Assembly (NCBI GenBank): GCA_040752195.1
Contig: JBFMFC010000003.1
Location: 65,203-129,202 of the forward strand
Source of the DNA: DSNY01 sp040752195
Lineage (GTDB): Bacteria; Pseudomonadota; Gammaproteobacteria; Burkholderiales; Burkholderiaceae_F
DNA length: 64,000 bases
Direction: 5' to 3'
The translations under genes were made by a program, and so were the position numbers. Positions within the stretch are counted from its first letter, which is position 1. Each line of letters opens with the position of its first letter. The notes under the pieces are model-generated. The model was not told the origin of the DNA, ran no database searches, and worked only from the letters and a program-made list of their open reading frames with translations. Of this stretch, positions 1 to 10,000 are shown piece by piece.

Positions 1-1071
1 TCGACCGCATGCAAGATCGACAGCCGCATCGTCGACTGGGCGGCGATGCTGTGGACCACGCGCACTCGCCAGCTCCTCGCCACGGCCGACGGCGGCGAGA
101 CGTTGCAGGAGTGGGAGTTCACCGTGCCGGGGCTGCACGTCACCGCGCACGCGGACGGCGTGACGCAGACGCGCTCGTGGGGCGGCCGCTACAACGGCTA
201 CTGCCAGCAGGGCGGTTTCGAGATCGTCGAGCGCTCGGGCTTCGTCGGCAGCGGGCGTCTCACCGCCGAGGAAGCGCTGCAACTCGTCGCCGCGCCCAAC
301 TGCCCGAGCGGCACGATGGACGTGGTGCTGATGCCCGACCAGATGATGCTGCAGATCCACGAGTCGATCGGGCACCCGCTCGAGCTCGACCGCATCCTCG
401 GCGACGAGCGCAACTACGCGGGAACGAGCTTCGTCACGCTCGACATGTTCGGCAGCTATCGATACGGCTCGCCGCTGCTGAACGTGACCTACGACCCCAC
501 GCGCGCCGAGGAGTTCGCCACCTTCGCGTTCGACGACGAAGGAACGCCCGCGCGGCGCGAGTACCTCATCCGCGACGGCGTGCTGCTCCGTCCGCTCGGC
601 GGAACCAGCTCGCAGCAGCGCGCGCGCCGCCGCCGCGCCGACATCGGCGGCGTGGCGACCACGCGCGCGTGCAGCTGGAACCGGCCACCGATCGACCGCA
701 TGAGCAACGTCAACGTCGAACCGGGCATGAGCACGCTCGACGAGATGATCGCCGTGACCGAACTCGGCGTGCTGATGAAAACCAACCGCTCGTGGTCGAT
801 CGACGATTCGCGCAACAAGTTCCAGTTCGGCTGCGAATGGGGGCGAATGATCCGCAACGGCCGGCTCGCCGAAGTCGTTCGCGATCCGAACTACCGCGGC
901 GTGAGCGCCACGTTCTGGCGCTCGCTCGCGATGGTCGGCCGCCCGGAGACGGTCGAAGTGATGGGCACGCCGTACTGCGGCAAGGGCGAACCGAATCAGG
1001 CGATCCGGGTCGGCCACGCGAGCCCGGTGTGCCGTTTCACGAACGTCGACGTCTTCGGCGCGGAGAAGTAA
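1..1071 (+). CDS. TldD-family metalloprotease, 5' end cut by the window edge
   Basis: This is a TldD/PmbA-family zinc protease. The family works as a TldD/TldE pair on unfolded peptides and in maturation of modified peptides. The open frame runs in from position 1, so the N-terminus lies outside the window; the ATG at 46 is internal. The zinc motif HESIGH is at about 358-375 and is followed by PLELDR, the hallmark of the TldD (catalytic) subunit. The C-terminal half carries the conserved RMSN and PG stretch. The stop is TAA at 1069-1071. A partner without the motif follows 83 nt downstream on the same strand, so the two probably form a heterodimer. I am sure of the family. The substrate is unknown, and this may be a paralogue of the housekeeping tldD. 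Confidence 0.9.
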   Translation, partial: STACKIDSRIVDWAAMLWTTRTRQLLATADGGETLQEWEFTVPGLHVTAHADGVTQTRSWGGRYNGYCQQGGFEIVERSGFVGSGRLTAEEALQLVAAPNCPSGTMDVVLMPDQMMLQIHESIGHPLELDRILGDERNYAGTSFVTLDMFGSYRYGSPLLNVTYDPTRAEEFATFAFDDEGTPARREYLIRDGVLLRPLGGTSSQQRARRRRADIGGVATTRACSWNRPPIDRMSNVNVEPGMSTLDEMIAVTELGVLMKTNRSWSIDDSRNKFQFGCEWGRMIRNGRLAEVVRDPNYRGVSATFWRSLAMVGRPETVEVMGTPYCGKGEPNQAIRVGHASPVCRFTNVDVFGAEK

Positions 1072-1154
1072 CCGCGCGCCCGCCGCCGCAGCGTCGAGGA
1101 CTCGCCGACTCGCCCGGTGCTCCCCATGGTCAACCACCGACTCTCGATCAGCCG

Positions 1155-2477
1155 ATGAAGCAACTCTTCCTTGAACTCGCCGACCACGCGATCGCGCAGC
1201 TGCGCGGCGACGAGGTGCTGCTCGCCAACTTCGCCGGCGAGGAAACCGACTTCGTGCGCTTCAACCGCGCGCAGGTGCGGCAGCCGATGAGCGTGCGCCA
1301 GGCGCAGTTGACGCTGTCGCTGATCGAGTCCGGCCGCCGCAACAACGTGACGCTCACGCTCAGCGGCGACCCGTCACAGGACCGTGCGCGCGTCACCGAC
1401 GCGATCGGCGCACTGCGCAGCGAACTCGACGTGCTGCCCGCGGATCCGTATCTGCTGTATTCGACCGCGTCGACCGTATCCAACCGCGAGGACCGCGGCC
1501 GCCTGCCCTCGCCGGCCGAGGCGATCGAGCAGATCACCGCCGCCGCACGCGGCACCGACCTGGTCGGGCTGCTTGCGAGCGGTCCGATCTACCGCGGCTT
1601 CGCCAGTTCGATCGGCAGCCGGCACTGGCACGCGGTCGACGCGGTGCTGTTCGACTGGTCTCTGTATCACGAGGCCGACAAGGCCGTGAAGTGCGCGTGG
1701 GCAACCAGCCGCTGGGACACCGCGGAGCTCGCGCGCCGCATCGATGAAGGGCGCGCGCAGCTCGCGCACCTGGCCCGACCGGCGCGCACGATCGAACCCG
1801 GCGAGTACCGCGTCTACCTGGCGCCCGCCGCGGTCGACGAACTAACGCAGATGCTCAACTGGGGCGGCGTGTCGGCGAAAGCGCAGCGCACCAAGCAGAG
1901 CTGCCTGCAGAAGCTCGTCGACGGCGAAGCGACGCTGTCGCCGCTCGCCACGGTGCGCGAAGATACCGCCGGCGGGCTCGCGCCCGCGTTCGACGAAGCC
2001 GGCTTCACGCGTCCGCAGTCGGTCACGCTGATCGAGCAGGGGCGCCATGCCGGCAGTCTCGTCAGCCCTCGCACCGCCAAGGAGTACGGCATCGCCACCA
2101 ACGGCGCAGGCGAAGACGAAGCGATGCAGTCGATGGCGATGGACGGCGGCCTGCTGCCCGAGGCGCACGCGTTGTCGGCGCTCGACACGGGCCTGGCGAT
2201 CGGCAACCTGCACTATCTGAATTTCTCCGACCGTCCGGGCGGCCGCGTCACGGGGCTGACGCGCTTCGCGACGTTCTGGGTGGAGAAGGGGCAGATCGTC
2301 GCGCCGGTCAACGTGATGCGCTTCGACGACACGCTGTACCGGATGCTCGGCTCCCACCTCGAAGCGCTGACGCGCGAGCCGCAGTGGACGATGGATACGC
2401 GCACTTACGGCGCGCGCTCGGTGCAGACCAGCCGCGTGCCGGGGGCGCTGCTGACCCGCATGGCGTTCACGCTGTAG
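1155..2477 (+). CDS. TldE/PmbA-family partner subunit
   Basis: This 440-residue protein belongs to the TldD/PmbA family. It lacks the HExxxH zinc motif seen in the upstream gene, which is the pattern of the non-catalytic TldE-type subunit. Recognisable parts are the central YRGFASSIGSRHW segment, the GEYRVYLAPAAV stretch and the C-terminal NLHYLNFSDRPGGRVTG region. I chose the ATG at 1155 because similarity begins there. An open frame extends further upstream but overlaps the tldD-like gene and looks like shadow. No strong ribosome site is visible, so translation may depend on the upstream gene. Confidence 0.85.
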   Translation: MKQLFLELADHAIAQLRGDEVLLANFAGEETDFVRFNRAQVRQPMSVRQAQLTLSLIESGRRNNVTLTLSGDPSQDRARVTDAIGALRSELDVLPADPYLLYSTASTVSNREDRGRLPSPAEAIEQITAAARGTDLVGLLASGPIYRGFASSIGSRHWHAVDAVLFDWSLYHEADKAVKCAWATSRWDTAELARRIDEGRAQLAHLARPARTIEPGEYRVYLAPAAVDELTQMLNWGGVSAKAQRTKQSCLQKLVDGEATLSPLATVREDTAGGLAPAFDEAGFTRPQSVTLIEQGRHAGSLVSPRTAKEYGIATNGAGEDEAMQSMAMDGGLLPEAHALSALDTGLAIGNLHYLNFSDRPGGRVTGLTRFATFWVEKGQIVAPVNVMRFDDTLYRMLGSHLEALTREPQWTMDTRTYGARSVQTSRVPGALLTRMAFTL

Positions 2478-2596
2478 ACACCTGCCGTCGGCCGCGCCGT
2501 CGATGCGACTCATCGCGACGCGCAGCGTGTCAGATCGCGGATCCGCCGGGAAGCCGACACACGATCAACGACCGCGTGCGCCGACCCTCATCGTCG

Positions 2597-3571
2597 ATGC
2601 CGAACTCCGCCGCCGGCGCCGAAGTGGCGTCTGAACCCGCGCCCGACGCCCGCCAGCGCGCCGCGCTGCTGCTCGCGCTCGCGCTGATCCTCGTGTGGGG
2701 CGCCAACTTCTCGGTGCAGAAGGCCGTGTTCACGGCGCTGAGTCCCGGCGGGTTTCTGTTCGCGCGCTACCTGATCATGCCGCTGTGCGCGGTGGCGCTG
2801 CTGTGGCAGCGCTACGGCCGGCGCTGGCCGCGCCCGTCACGCGACGAGTGGTGGGCGCTCGCGCGGCTCGCGCTGCTCGGACACGTACTGCACGTCGGGC
2901 TGGTGACTTTCGGCATCCACTGGTCGACGGCATTTTCCAGCTCGCTGATCCTGGCGTGCGGCCCTGTGTTCACGCTGCTGATCCTGCGGTTCGCCGGCAC
3001 CGAGCGGCTGACGCGCGCGCAGGTTGCAGGGGTGGCGGTCGCGTGCGCCGGGGTGCTCGTGTTTCTTTCCGACAAGCTGCTCGGCGCGCAGTGGCGCGCG
3101 AGCGGCGGCGACCTCGTGCTGCTCGTCGCCGCCGCGTTCTTCTCCGCGTACACGGTCGCCGCCAAGCCCGTGTTCGAGCGGCACGGCGGCGTCGTAGTGA
3201 TGGCGTATACGACGCTGATCGGTTCGGTGCCGCTGGTGCTGCTGTCGGCGCCGGCCGGTCTGGCGGTCGACTGGTCGGCGGTGACGCCGGCGATCTGGGC
3301 CGGACTCTTGTGGGCGGTGATCGTCTCGGCCTTCGTCGGCTGGATCGTCTGGGGCTGGGTCAACGGCGTGCGCGGCGTGGCGCGCACGGCGCCGCTGCTG
3401 TACCTGATGCCGCCGGTCGCGGGCGTGGTTGCGTGGCTCGCCACCGGCGAGGGTTACACGCCGATCAAACTCTTCGGCGCAGCGGTCACGCTCGGCGGCG
3501 TCGCGCTGGCGCAGTTCGCTCCGCGCGGCAAGCGCGCGGCGCCGCCGGAGAGCGTGACGGTCGTCGACTAA
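2597..3571 (+). CDS. EamA/DMT-family transporter
   Basis: This 324-residue inner-membrane protein is of the drug/metabolite transporter (EamA) type. Two repeats of about five membrane segments are visible, beginning with ALLLALALILVWGANF and ending near FGAAVTLGGVALAQF. The WGANF motif after the first helix is typical of EamA proteins. Such carriers export amino acids, nucleosides or other metabolites, and the sequence does not show which. I chose the ATG at 2597 because it leaves a short polar N-tail before the first helix; the longer frame upstream overlaps the TldE-like gene. There is no obvious ribosome-binding site. Confidence 0.85.
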   Translation: MPNSAAGAEVASEPAPDARQRAALLLALALILVWGANFSVQKAVFTALSPGGFLFARYLIMPLCAVALLWQRYGRRWPRPSRDEWWALARLALLGHVLHVGLVTFGIHWSTAFSSSLILACGPVFTLLILRFAGTERLTRAQVAGVAVACAGVLVFLSDKLLGAQWRASGGDLVLLVAAAFFSAYTVAAKPVFERHGGVVVMAYTTLIGSVPLVLLSAPAGLAVDWSAVTPAIWAGLLWAVIVSAFVGWIVWGWVNGVRGVARTAPLLYLMPPVAGVVAWLATGEGYTPIKLFGAAVTLGGVALAQFAPRGKRAAPPESVTVVD

Positions 3572-3973
3572 GCGCAGGGCGATCGTTCGCTGCGCGTCAA
3601 GAGCCGATCGTCCGAATCGCCGAAATGCGGGACGACCGTTAGCGTCGTCGCCTCCACAACGCCCGCGATCAGTCGCCGCTTTTTGGGGCGACCGCACCGG
3701 CTCGCCGCGCTGCGCGTTTGGCAAGCGCTCCGGTGCCGGAAATCGCGCCGCTTTTCGCCGTTTTCACGGCGACGATGCGCATGCACGATCGACTCGTGGC
3801 GGCCTCGGCGCGGACGCACTGCCGCCCGGCTTCCGAGCGCAGCTCGTCGACCGTTGGTCGACGTTTCGCCGCCGTTCGGATTGCCGGGGGTCAGCACACC
3901 CGCGCAGCGTGCCGATGACATGAAGGCCGATGGTGCGGAACTCACAGCCATCGTCGGCCGAGTCGGAGAAGCA
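3572..3973 (+). other. 402-nt intergenic region before the pilin block
   Basis: I see no credible gene here. It must contain the promoter for the pilin block, but no convincing sigma-70 or sigma-54 pair stands out. A ribosome site (GGAGAAG, from 3965) lies just before the pilin ATG. The open frame that continues upstream of the pilin start in the same phase has no pilin-like sequence. Confidence 0.5.
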
Positions 3974-4396
3974 ATGAATCGCAGCCGGGCATTTACCTTG
4001 ATCGAAGTCCTGATCGTGATGACCGTGCTCGCGATCCTGGCGAGCATCGCGATCCCGATGTACTCGCGCTACGTGCAGCGCGGGCAACTGGTCGAGGCCA
4101 CGCAGGCGCTGTCGGAGTACCGCGTGCGGATGGAGCAGTTCTTCCAGGACAACCGCACCTACCAGAACGCAGGCGGCGCCTGCGGCGCAGCGGCGCCCAC
4201 GGGGCTGCAGAACTTCGGATTCGCCTGCGTGGTCAACGCCGGCGGCCTGGCCTACACCGCGACGATGACCGGCAACGGACCCGTCGCGGGTTTCGTCTAC
4301 ACGATCAACCAGGCCAACGTGCGCGCGACCACCTCGCTGCCGGCGAGCTGGGGCGCGCTGCCGCCCGACGCGGGGACGCGCTGGGTGACACGATGA
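3974..4396 (+). CDS. Type IV pilin (PilE-like)
   Basis: This 140-residue type IV pilin precursor has a short basic leader, MNRSRA, then the prepilin cleavage site followed by FTLIEVLIVMTVLAILA. Phe is at +1 and Glu at +5 of the mature protein, as PilD peptidase and pilus assembly require. The globular part has a Cys pair typical of a pilin D-region (CGAAA and CVVN). A good ribosome site (GGAGAAG) supports the start. The stop overlaps the next ATG by 4 nt. The gene heads a six-gene minor-pilin block, and in many relatives a PilE-like gene sits at the other end, after pilY1. It may be a minor rather than the major pilin. Confidence 0.88.
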   Translation: MNRSRAFTLIEVLIVMTVLAILASIAIPMYSRYVQRGQLVEATQALSEYRVRMEQFFQDNRTYQNAGGACGAAAPTGLQNFGFACVVNAGGLAYTATMTGNGPVAGFVYTINQANVRATTSLPASWGALPPDAGTRWVTR

Positions 4397-4980
4397 AGCG
4401 TTGGTCGCGCCCTGCTGCGCTGTGCCGGCAGCGTGGCATCAGTCTGGTCGAGATCGCGGTCGTTCTCGCGATCCTCGCGCTGCTGCTGACGCGGGCCGTT
4501 CCGACATACTCGACATGGCTGCGCAACACGCAGATCCGGACGGCGGCCGAGTCGATGCAGAACGGGCTGCAGTTGGCGCGCGCCGAAGCGATCCGCCGCA
4601 ACCGCAGCGTCCAGTTCGCGCTCGTCGACGCACCGGCCACCGGCTGGACGGTCGGCTGCGTCAACCCCGTCGACAGCGGCACGGCCGGCGTCGAGGATCC
4701 GGGCGATTGCCTCGCGACGATCCAGGCGCGCGCGGCGGCCGACGGCAGCGAGCGCTCGACGGCGGCCGCCGTACCGGCGGGCGCGCGCGTCGTGACCTTC
4801 GATTCGATCGGCCGCGTGCGCGCCAACGCCGACGCCTCGCCGACGCTCGCGCGCATCGACCTCACCGACCCCGATCTGGACCCGACGCAGGCGCGGCCGC
4901 TGCGGGTCACGATCGACGCCGGCGGCGGCGTCCGCATGTGCGACCCCGCACTGCCGCCGTCGGACCCGCGCGCCTGCTGA
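4393..4980 (+). CDS. fimT: GspH/FimT-type pseudopilin
   Basis: This 195-residue minor pilin has a prepilin leader ending in QRG, then ISLVEIAVVLAILALLL with Glu at +5. The conserved FimT/GspH segment (AESMQNGLQLARAEAIRRN) follows the transmembrane helix. In type IV pili such proteins prime fibre assembly together with PilV, PilW, PilX and PilY1. Translation is coupled to the upstream pilin through an ATGA overlap. The GspH/FimT domain is clear. Whether it is best called FimT or FimU cannot be settled from sequence alone. Confidence 0.85.
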   Translation: MKRWSRPAALCRQRGISLVEIAVVLAILALLLTRAVPTYSTWLRNTQIRTAAESMQNGLQLARAEAIRRNRSVQFALVDAPATGWTVGCVNPVDSGTAGVEDPGDCLATIQARAAADGSERSTAAAVPAGARVVTFDSIGRVRANADASPTLARIDLTDPDLDPTQARPLRVTIDAGGGVRMCDPALPPSDPRAC

Positions 4981-5008
4981 AGCGCCACGCAAGCTCCGGA
5001 GTTAAACG

Positions 5009-5410
5009 ATGCCGACGAAACGACTGCAGAAAGGACTCTCGCTGGTCGAGGTGCTGGTCGCGCTGACGATCTTCGCGTTCGGCGTGCTCGGACTGCTGGG
5101 CATGCACGCGACGGCGCTCGCGACGTTCAGCGACGCCAAGTACCGCGCCGACGCGGCGCTGCTCGCCGACAGCCTGATCAACCAGATCTGGATCGATCGC
5201 GTCAACCTGCCCGCGTACGCGTACAGCGGCGGCAGCGGCGGCGCCGCGGTCAGCGCGTGGGTCACGAACGCCGTGAAGGCCGCGCTGCCCGCGGCCGATG
5301 CCGTCGTCGCGGTCGCCGGCTCCCGGGTCACCGTCACGATCACGTGGGTGCCGCCGGGCGCGGCTCAGCCGCGCAGCCACGTCGCGGTGGCCACGATCCA
5401 GGAGCCGTGA
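5009..5410 (+). CDS. pilV: Type IV pilus minor pilin PilV
   Basis: This 133-residue PilV-family minor pilin has the leader MPTKRLQKG, then LSLVEVLVALTIFAFGVLGLLGMH with Glu at +5. The phrase FAFGVLGLLGMHATAL and the later DSLINQIW are characteristic of PilV. The ribosome site GGAG lies before the ATG, in ccggagttaaacg. The protein joins the minor-pilin tip complex. The gene sits between the FimT-like gene and pilW, and its stop overlaps the pilW region by a few bases. Confidence 0.88.
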   Translation: MPTKRLQKGLSLVEVLVALTIFAFGVLGLLGMHATALATFSDAKYRADAALLADSLINQIWIDRVNLPAYAYSGGSGGAAVSAWVTNAVKAALPAADAVVAVAGSRVTVTITWVPPGAAQPRSHVAVATIQEP

Positions 5411-5412
5411 GC

Positions 5413-6492
5413 ATGACGCTTCGCCGGCGCAAACAATCGGGCGTGTCGCTGATCGAGCTGCTGGTCGCGGTGACGATCGGGCTGTTCGCCACGCTGGCGA
5501 TCACGCAGTCGTTCGCGATCTCGGAAGCGCATCGCCGCACGGCGACCAGCGGCGGCGACGCCACGTTCAACGGCGCGCTCGCGCAGTACACGATCCAGCG
5601 CGACGCCCGCATGGCCGGCTACGGCATCAACCATCCGGTGCTGCTCGGCTGCAAGATCCTCGCGTACGACGAAGGCGTGTCGCCGCCCCGCACCTTCAAC
5701 TTCTTTCTCGCACCGGTCGTCATCACGCAGGGCGCCGGCACGGCGCCGGACGAGATCACGATCACCTACAGCAGCACCGACACGCTGCCGGCGCCGATCG
5801 AGCTGACGCAGGACCTGCCGACGCCCGCGGCGAACTATCACGTCAAGAACGCCTTCGGTGTCGCCGCCGGCAACCTGCTCGTGTTGGCCGAGGGCGGTCT
5901 CGACTGCACGCTGTCGGAGGCGACCAATACGCCGAGCCTCGCCGCGCCCGGCAACCAGGACATCATCATCCACAACAGCGGCAACTACACCGACGCTTAC
6001 GGCAGGCGGGTCGCGGCGCGCTACAACAAGCCCGGCGGGCTGGGACCGAACTACACGAGGAACGCGATCCTCTACAACCTGGGCCCGGCGCCGATCGTCA
6101 GCCGCTACTACGTCGCCGGCAACGAGCTGCGGGTCGACCAGCTGATCAGCAACACGACCGGCGCGCGGGTCGCGCCCGAGATCGTCCAGCTCCAGGCGCA
6201 GTACGGCCGCGACACCGACGGCGACGGCATCGTCGACACGTGGACCGAGGCGACGCCGGCCACGCCGGTCGAATGGTCGCGCACGCTGGCGCTGCGCTTC
6301 GCGATCGTCGCGCGTTCGGCGCTGCCCGAACGCGAACGAGACGCCGCCGGCGTGTGCACGACGACGACCGCCGCGCCGACCTGGGCCGGCGGAACGCTCG
6401 ACGTGACGACGCTGCCCGACTGGCGCTGCTACCGCTACCGCGTGTTCGAGTCGACGACGAGCCTGCGCAACCTGATCTGGAGGCCGGCATGA
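5413..6492 (+). CDS. pilW: Type IV pilus minor pilin PilW
   Basis: This 359-residue PilW-family minor pilin has leader and helix KQSG / VSLIELLVAVTIGLFATLA with Glu at +5. Near 6211-6237 it carries an acidic D-T-D-G-D-G-I-V-D loop before WTE, which resembles a calcium-binding loop and is common in PilW proteins. A GTG at 5407, two codons upstream and overlapping the pilV stop, is an alternative start. PilW joins PilV, PilX and PilY1 in the pilus tip complex. The gene is translationally coupled to pilX through an ATGA overlap. Confidence 0.88.
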   Translation: MTLRRRKQSGVSLIELLVAVTIGLFATLAITQSFAISEAHRRTATSGGDATFNGALAQYTIQRDARMAGYGINHPVLLGCKILAYDEGVSPPRTFNFFLAPVVITQGAGTAPDEITITYSSTDTLPAPIELTQDLPTPAANYHVKNAFGVAAGNLLVLAEGGLDCTLSEATNTPSLAAPGNQDIIIHNSGNYTDAYGRRVAARYNKPGGLGPNYTRNAILYNLGPAPIVSRYYVAGNELRVDQLISNTTGARVAPEIVQLQAQYGRDTDGDGIVDTWTEATPATPVEWSRTLALRFAIVARSALPERERDAAGVCTTTTAAPTWAGGTLDVTTLPDWRCYRYRVFESTTSLRNLIWRPA

Positions 6493-7070
6493 GCGGGGCG
6501 CCACGCGCATCGCGGCAGCGCGGCTATATGGTGCCGGTGGTGCTGGTCGCGCTGGTGGCGATGCTGGTCTCCGGCATCGCGCTGGTGCGTTCGATGGACA
6601 CCAACACGCTGATCACCGGCAACCTGGCGTTCCGCAACGCGACCGTTCACTCGGCCGACGTCGGCGTACAGAGCGCGGTCGCGTGGCTGACCGCGAATGC
6701 GGGATCGGCGGTGCTGAACTCGAACGCGCCCGCGAGCGGTTACTACGCCGTGGCGATCGAACCGAACTGGGACGACAGCGCCTACTGGGCGCAGTGCGCG
6801 AGCTGCACCGTGACGCCGGCCGCCGGCGACGCGGCGGGCAACACGATCAGCTGGGTCGTGCATCGAATGTGCACGGCGCAGCTCGACCCGAACGACCCGA
6901 ACAACCTGTGTTCGCGGCTCAGCGCGAGTTCGCCCGGCGCGAGCGGCGGCAGCTTTTCCAGCGATGCGACGAACTTCAGCGGCACGGCCCAGCACTACTA
7001 CCGGGTCACGGTGCGCGTGCTGGGGCCGCGCAACACGAGCACGCTGGCGCAGAGCTTCGTGGTGCTGTGA
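6489..7070 (+). CDS. pilX: Type IV pilus minor pilin PilX
   Basis: This 193-residue PilX-family protein begins with a basic leader (RASRQRG), then YMVPVVLVALVAMLVSGIALVRSMDTN. The N-terminal segment has lost the usual Glu at +5, as many PilX/GspK-like proteins have. The conserved NTLITGNLAFRNATVHSAD stretch follows. The C-terminal end reads HYYRVTVRVLGPRN, typical of the PilX C-domain. It overlaps pilW by 4 nt and precedes pilY1 by 10 nt, so it belongs to the same transcript. Confidence 0.85.
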   Translation: MSGAPRASRQRGYMVPVVLVALVAMLVSGIALVRSMDTNTLITGNLAFRNATVHSADVGVQSAVAWLTANAGSAVLNSNAPASGYYAVAIEPNWDDSAYWAQCASCTVTPAAGDAAGNTISWVVHRMCTAQLDPNDPNNLCSRLSASSPGASGGSFSSDATNFSGTAQHYYRVTVRVLGPRNTSTLAQSFVVL

Positions 7071-7080
7071 GGTGAACGCC

Positions 7081-10000
7081 ATGCCGAGTCGTTCAAGCGC
7101 AACGGTTGTCGCAGCGGTGCTGCTGCTGTCTGCATCGGCCGCAGCGGCGGCGACGACGGACATCGCAACGGATCCGCTGGCGCGCTCGCAGTCGAGCAGC
7201 GTCAAGCCGAACGTGATGCTGATCGTCGACGATTCGGGCAGCATGGGCTGGCGGCACATGCCCGACTACGTCAACGACACCAACGTCGACAAGCCACGCT
7301 GCAGCGACTCGACGTGCAGTTCGACCACGTCGACCGGCGTCGAAGGCAATCCGCCCTGGTACGCGTCCGGATTCAACCGCCTCTACTACGACCCGCAGGT
7401 CACCTACAGCCCGGCGGTCGACGCGACCGGCGCGTCGATGCCCAGCTACGGCGCGCCGTGGACGGCGGTCCCGGTCAACGCGTACGAGACGCCGTCCGCG
7501 ACGATCAACCTCGCGAGCGCGTACCCGGAACTGGTCTACTGCAAGAACGCCAACGACGATCCTTCGTCGGCCAACTGCCGGCGCAACGGCATCGACACGG
7601 CCAACCCGTTCCTCTACAACACGGCTTCCGCGGCCAACGGCTATCCCGATTCGACCGCCAGCGGCGGCTACCGCTTCCCGGTCACGCGGCTCGGCAGCCC
7701 CTACTACTTCGACATCGTTCCGGTCGAATACTGCAGCGACGAGCGGCTGACGAGTTGCGTCCTTGCGTCCGCTCCGTCCGCGGCGTACCCCTACCCGGCG
7801 CCGGTGCGCTTCTGCCAGAGCGCCTCCGACGCGAGCAGTGCGTCGGCCGTCAGCGGCAACGTTGGCGGTTCGCCGCGCTGCCAGGAGAAGTACGACAGCG
7901 CGCACACGCGGCCCCGCTACGGCAAGTTCCAGCGCGTCGACATCAAGCCAACCGTTTCCACGTACGGCAACCGGCCGAACCGCACCGACTGCGCTGCGCG
8001 GCCCGTCTGCACCTATGCCGAGGAGATGACCAACTTCGCCAACTGGTATGCGTACTACAGCACCCGGCTGCAGACGATGAAGACCGGCGTGGGCCAGGCG
8101 TTCAAGTCGATCGACGGCCGCTACCGCGTCGGCGCGATCACGATCAGCCCGGGCACGCGCGTCAAGGGATCGAACTACGTGCCGATCGACACGTTCGACG
8201 GCATGCAGCGCGTCGACTGGTACAAGACCTTCTACAAGATGGCGCCGTCCGGCTACACGCCGCTGCGCGAAGCGCTGTCGCGCGTCGGACGCCACTTCGC
8301 CGGGATCACGTCGGGCATCAACGACGGGATGAACGAGGATCCGGTGCAGTACTCGTGCCAGCCGAACATCGCGCTGCTGACGACCGACGGCTACTGGAAC
8401 AACAACGCCGGGCAGCGTCTCGACGGATCGCCGATCGGCAACGTCGACAACGTCGACAGCGGCTACTCGACGCGCGCGTACGGCGCGTACGACGGCGGCA
8501 GCGCCACCAACGCGAGCGACACCCTCGCCGACGTGGCGCTGTACTACTACCAGACGGACCTGCGCCCGGCCGGGGCGAAGGGCGCACTCGGCACCGACGT
8601 CAGCGCCAACAACGTGCCGACGACGACGAAGGACACGAACCCGGCCCAGCACATGGTCACGTTCACCGTCGGCCTCGGCGTGGACGGGATCATGAAGTAC
8701 CGGCCCGACTACGAGACGGCGACGGTCGGCGACTTCTACAACATCAAGAGCGGCAACAACACGTGCCCGTGGACGAACGGCACCTGCAACTGGCCGAAGC
8801 CCGCCGCCAACAGTCCGACCGCGATCGACGACCTGTGGCACGCCGCCGTCAACGGCCGCGGCCGTTACGTCAACGCGCAGGACGCCCGTTCGCTGTACCA
8901 GGGCATCGCCAGCGCGCTCGCCGAGATCAAGACGGTGACGGGCGCCGCGGCGGCGTCGGCGACCAGCAGCCCGAACGTCAGCTCGACCGACAACGCGATC
9001 TTCAGCTCGACCTATCGCACCGTGAAGTGGGACGGCGAGCTGGTCAAGCAGTCGATCGACATCATCACCGGCAAGGTCCTGCCGACGGTCGTCTGGTCGG
9101 CGGCGACGCAACTGAACGCTGCGGTGGGGCCGGCGAGCGACAGCCGCACGATCTACACCAACGTCGGCGGCGCGCTCAAACCGTTCGCCTACGCCGATCT
9201 CGACGCGGGCGCGCGCGCGTACTTCGACAACCAGTGCGCGAAACTCTCGCACTGCGCCTCCCTCGCGGCGTCCGACGCAGCGATCGCCAACAGCGGCACA
9301 GCGCTCGTCAACTATCTGCGCGGCCAGCGCGGCAACGAAAACGGCGCCTTCCGGCTGCGCGAGTTCGTGCTCGGCGATCTGGTCGGGTCGCGCCCGGCTT
9401 TCGTCCGCGAGCCGCGCCGCAACTACGGCGACGGTGTGACGCCTTCGTACTTCGACTTCAAGAACGCGAACAAGTCGCGCCAGGCGGTGATCTACGTCGG
9501 CGGCAACGACGGCATGCTGCACGCGTTCGACGCGGCCACCGGCGCCGAGTTGTGGGCGTTCGTGCCGCGCACGGTGCTGCCGCGACTGCACAGGCTCGCC
9601 GACAAGGCTTACGGCAACGCGCACGAGTTCTTCGCCGACGGCACACCGGCGATCGCCGACGCGTACTTCGGCGGCACCTGGCACACGGTCCTGGTCGCCG
9701 GGTTCAACGCCGGCGGCCGCGGCTACTACGCCCTCGACGTCACGGTGCCGACGGCGCCCAAGCTGCTGTGGGAGATCTGCGCCGACTCGGCGCTGTGCGT
9801 CAACAGCGAACCCAACCTCGGACTGTCGTTCGGCAACCCGGTCGTGACCAAGCGCGCGTCCGACGGCAAGTGGGTCGCGCTGCTGACCTCGGGCTACAAC
9901 AACGTGACGCCCGGCGACGGCCAGGGCTGGCTGTTCGTCGTCGATCTGGCCACCGGTTCGGTGCTGAACCGCGTGTCGACGGGCGTGGGCTCGACGGCGA

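Noticed and set aside
3715..3740. Sigma-54-like promoter (TTGGCAAG...) upstream of the pilin
   Set aside because: The spacing and the -12 part do not fit: the required GC 10 nt after GG is absent.
5407..5415. GTG at 5407 as the pilW start
   Set aside because: It is possible and overlaps the pilV stop, but the ATG two codons later gives a normal prepilin leader, so I kept 5413.
7093..9684. Long open frame antisense to pilY1
   Set aside because: No recognisable domain, and the opposite strand is plainly pilY1.
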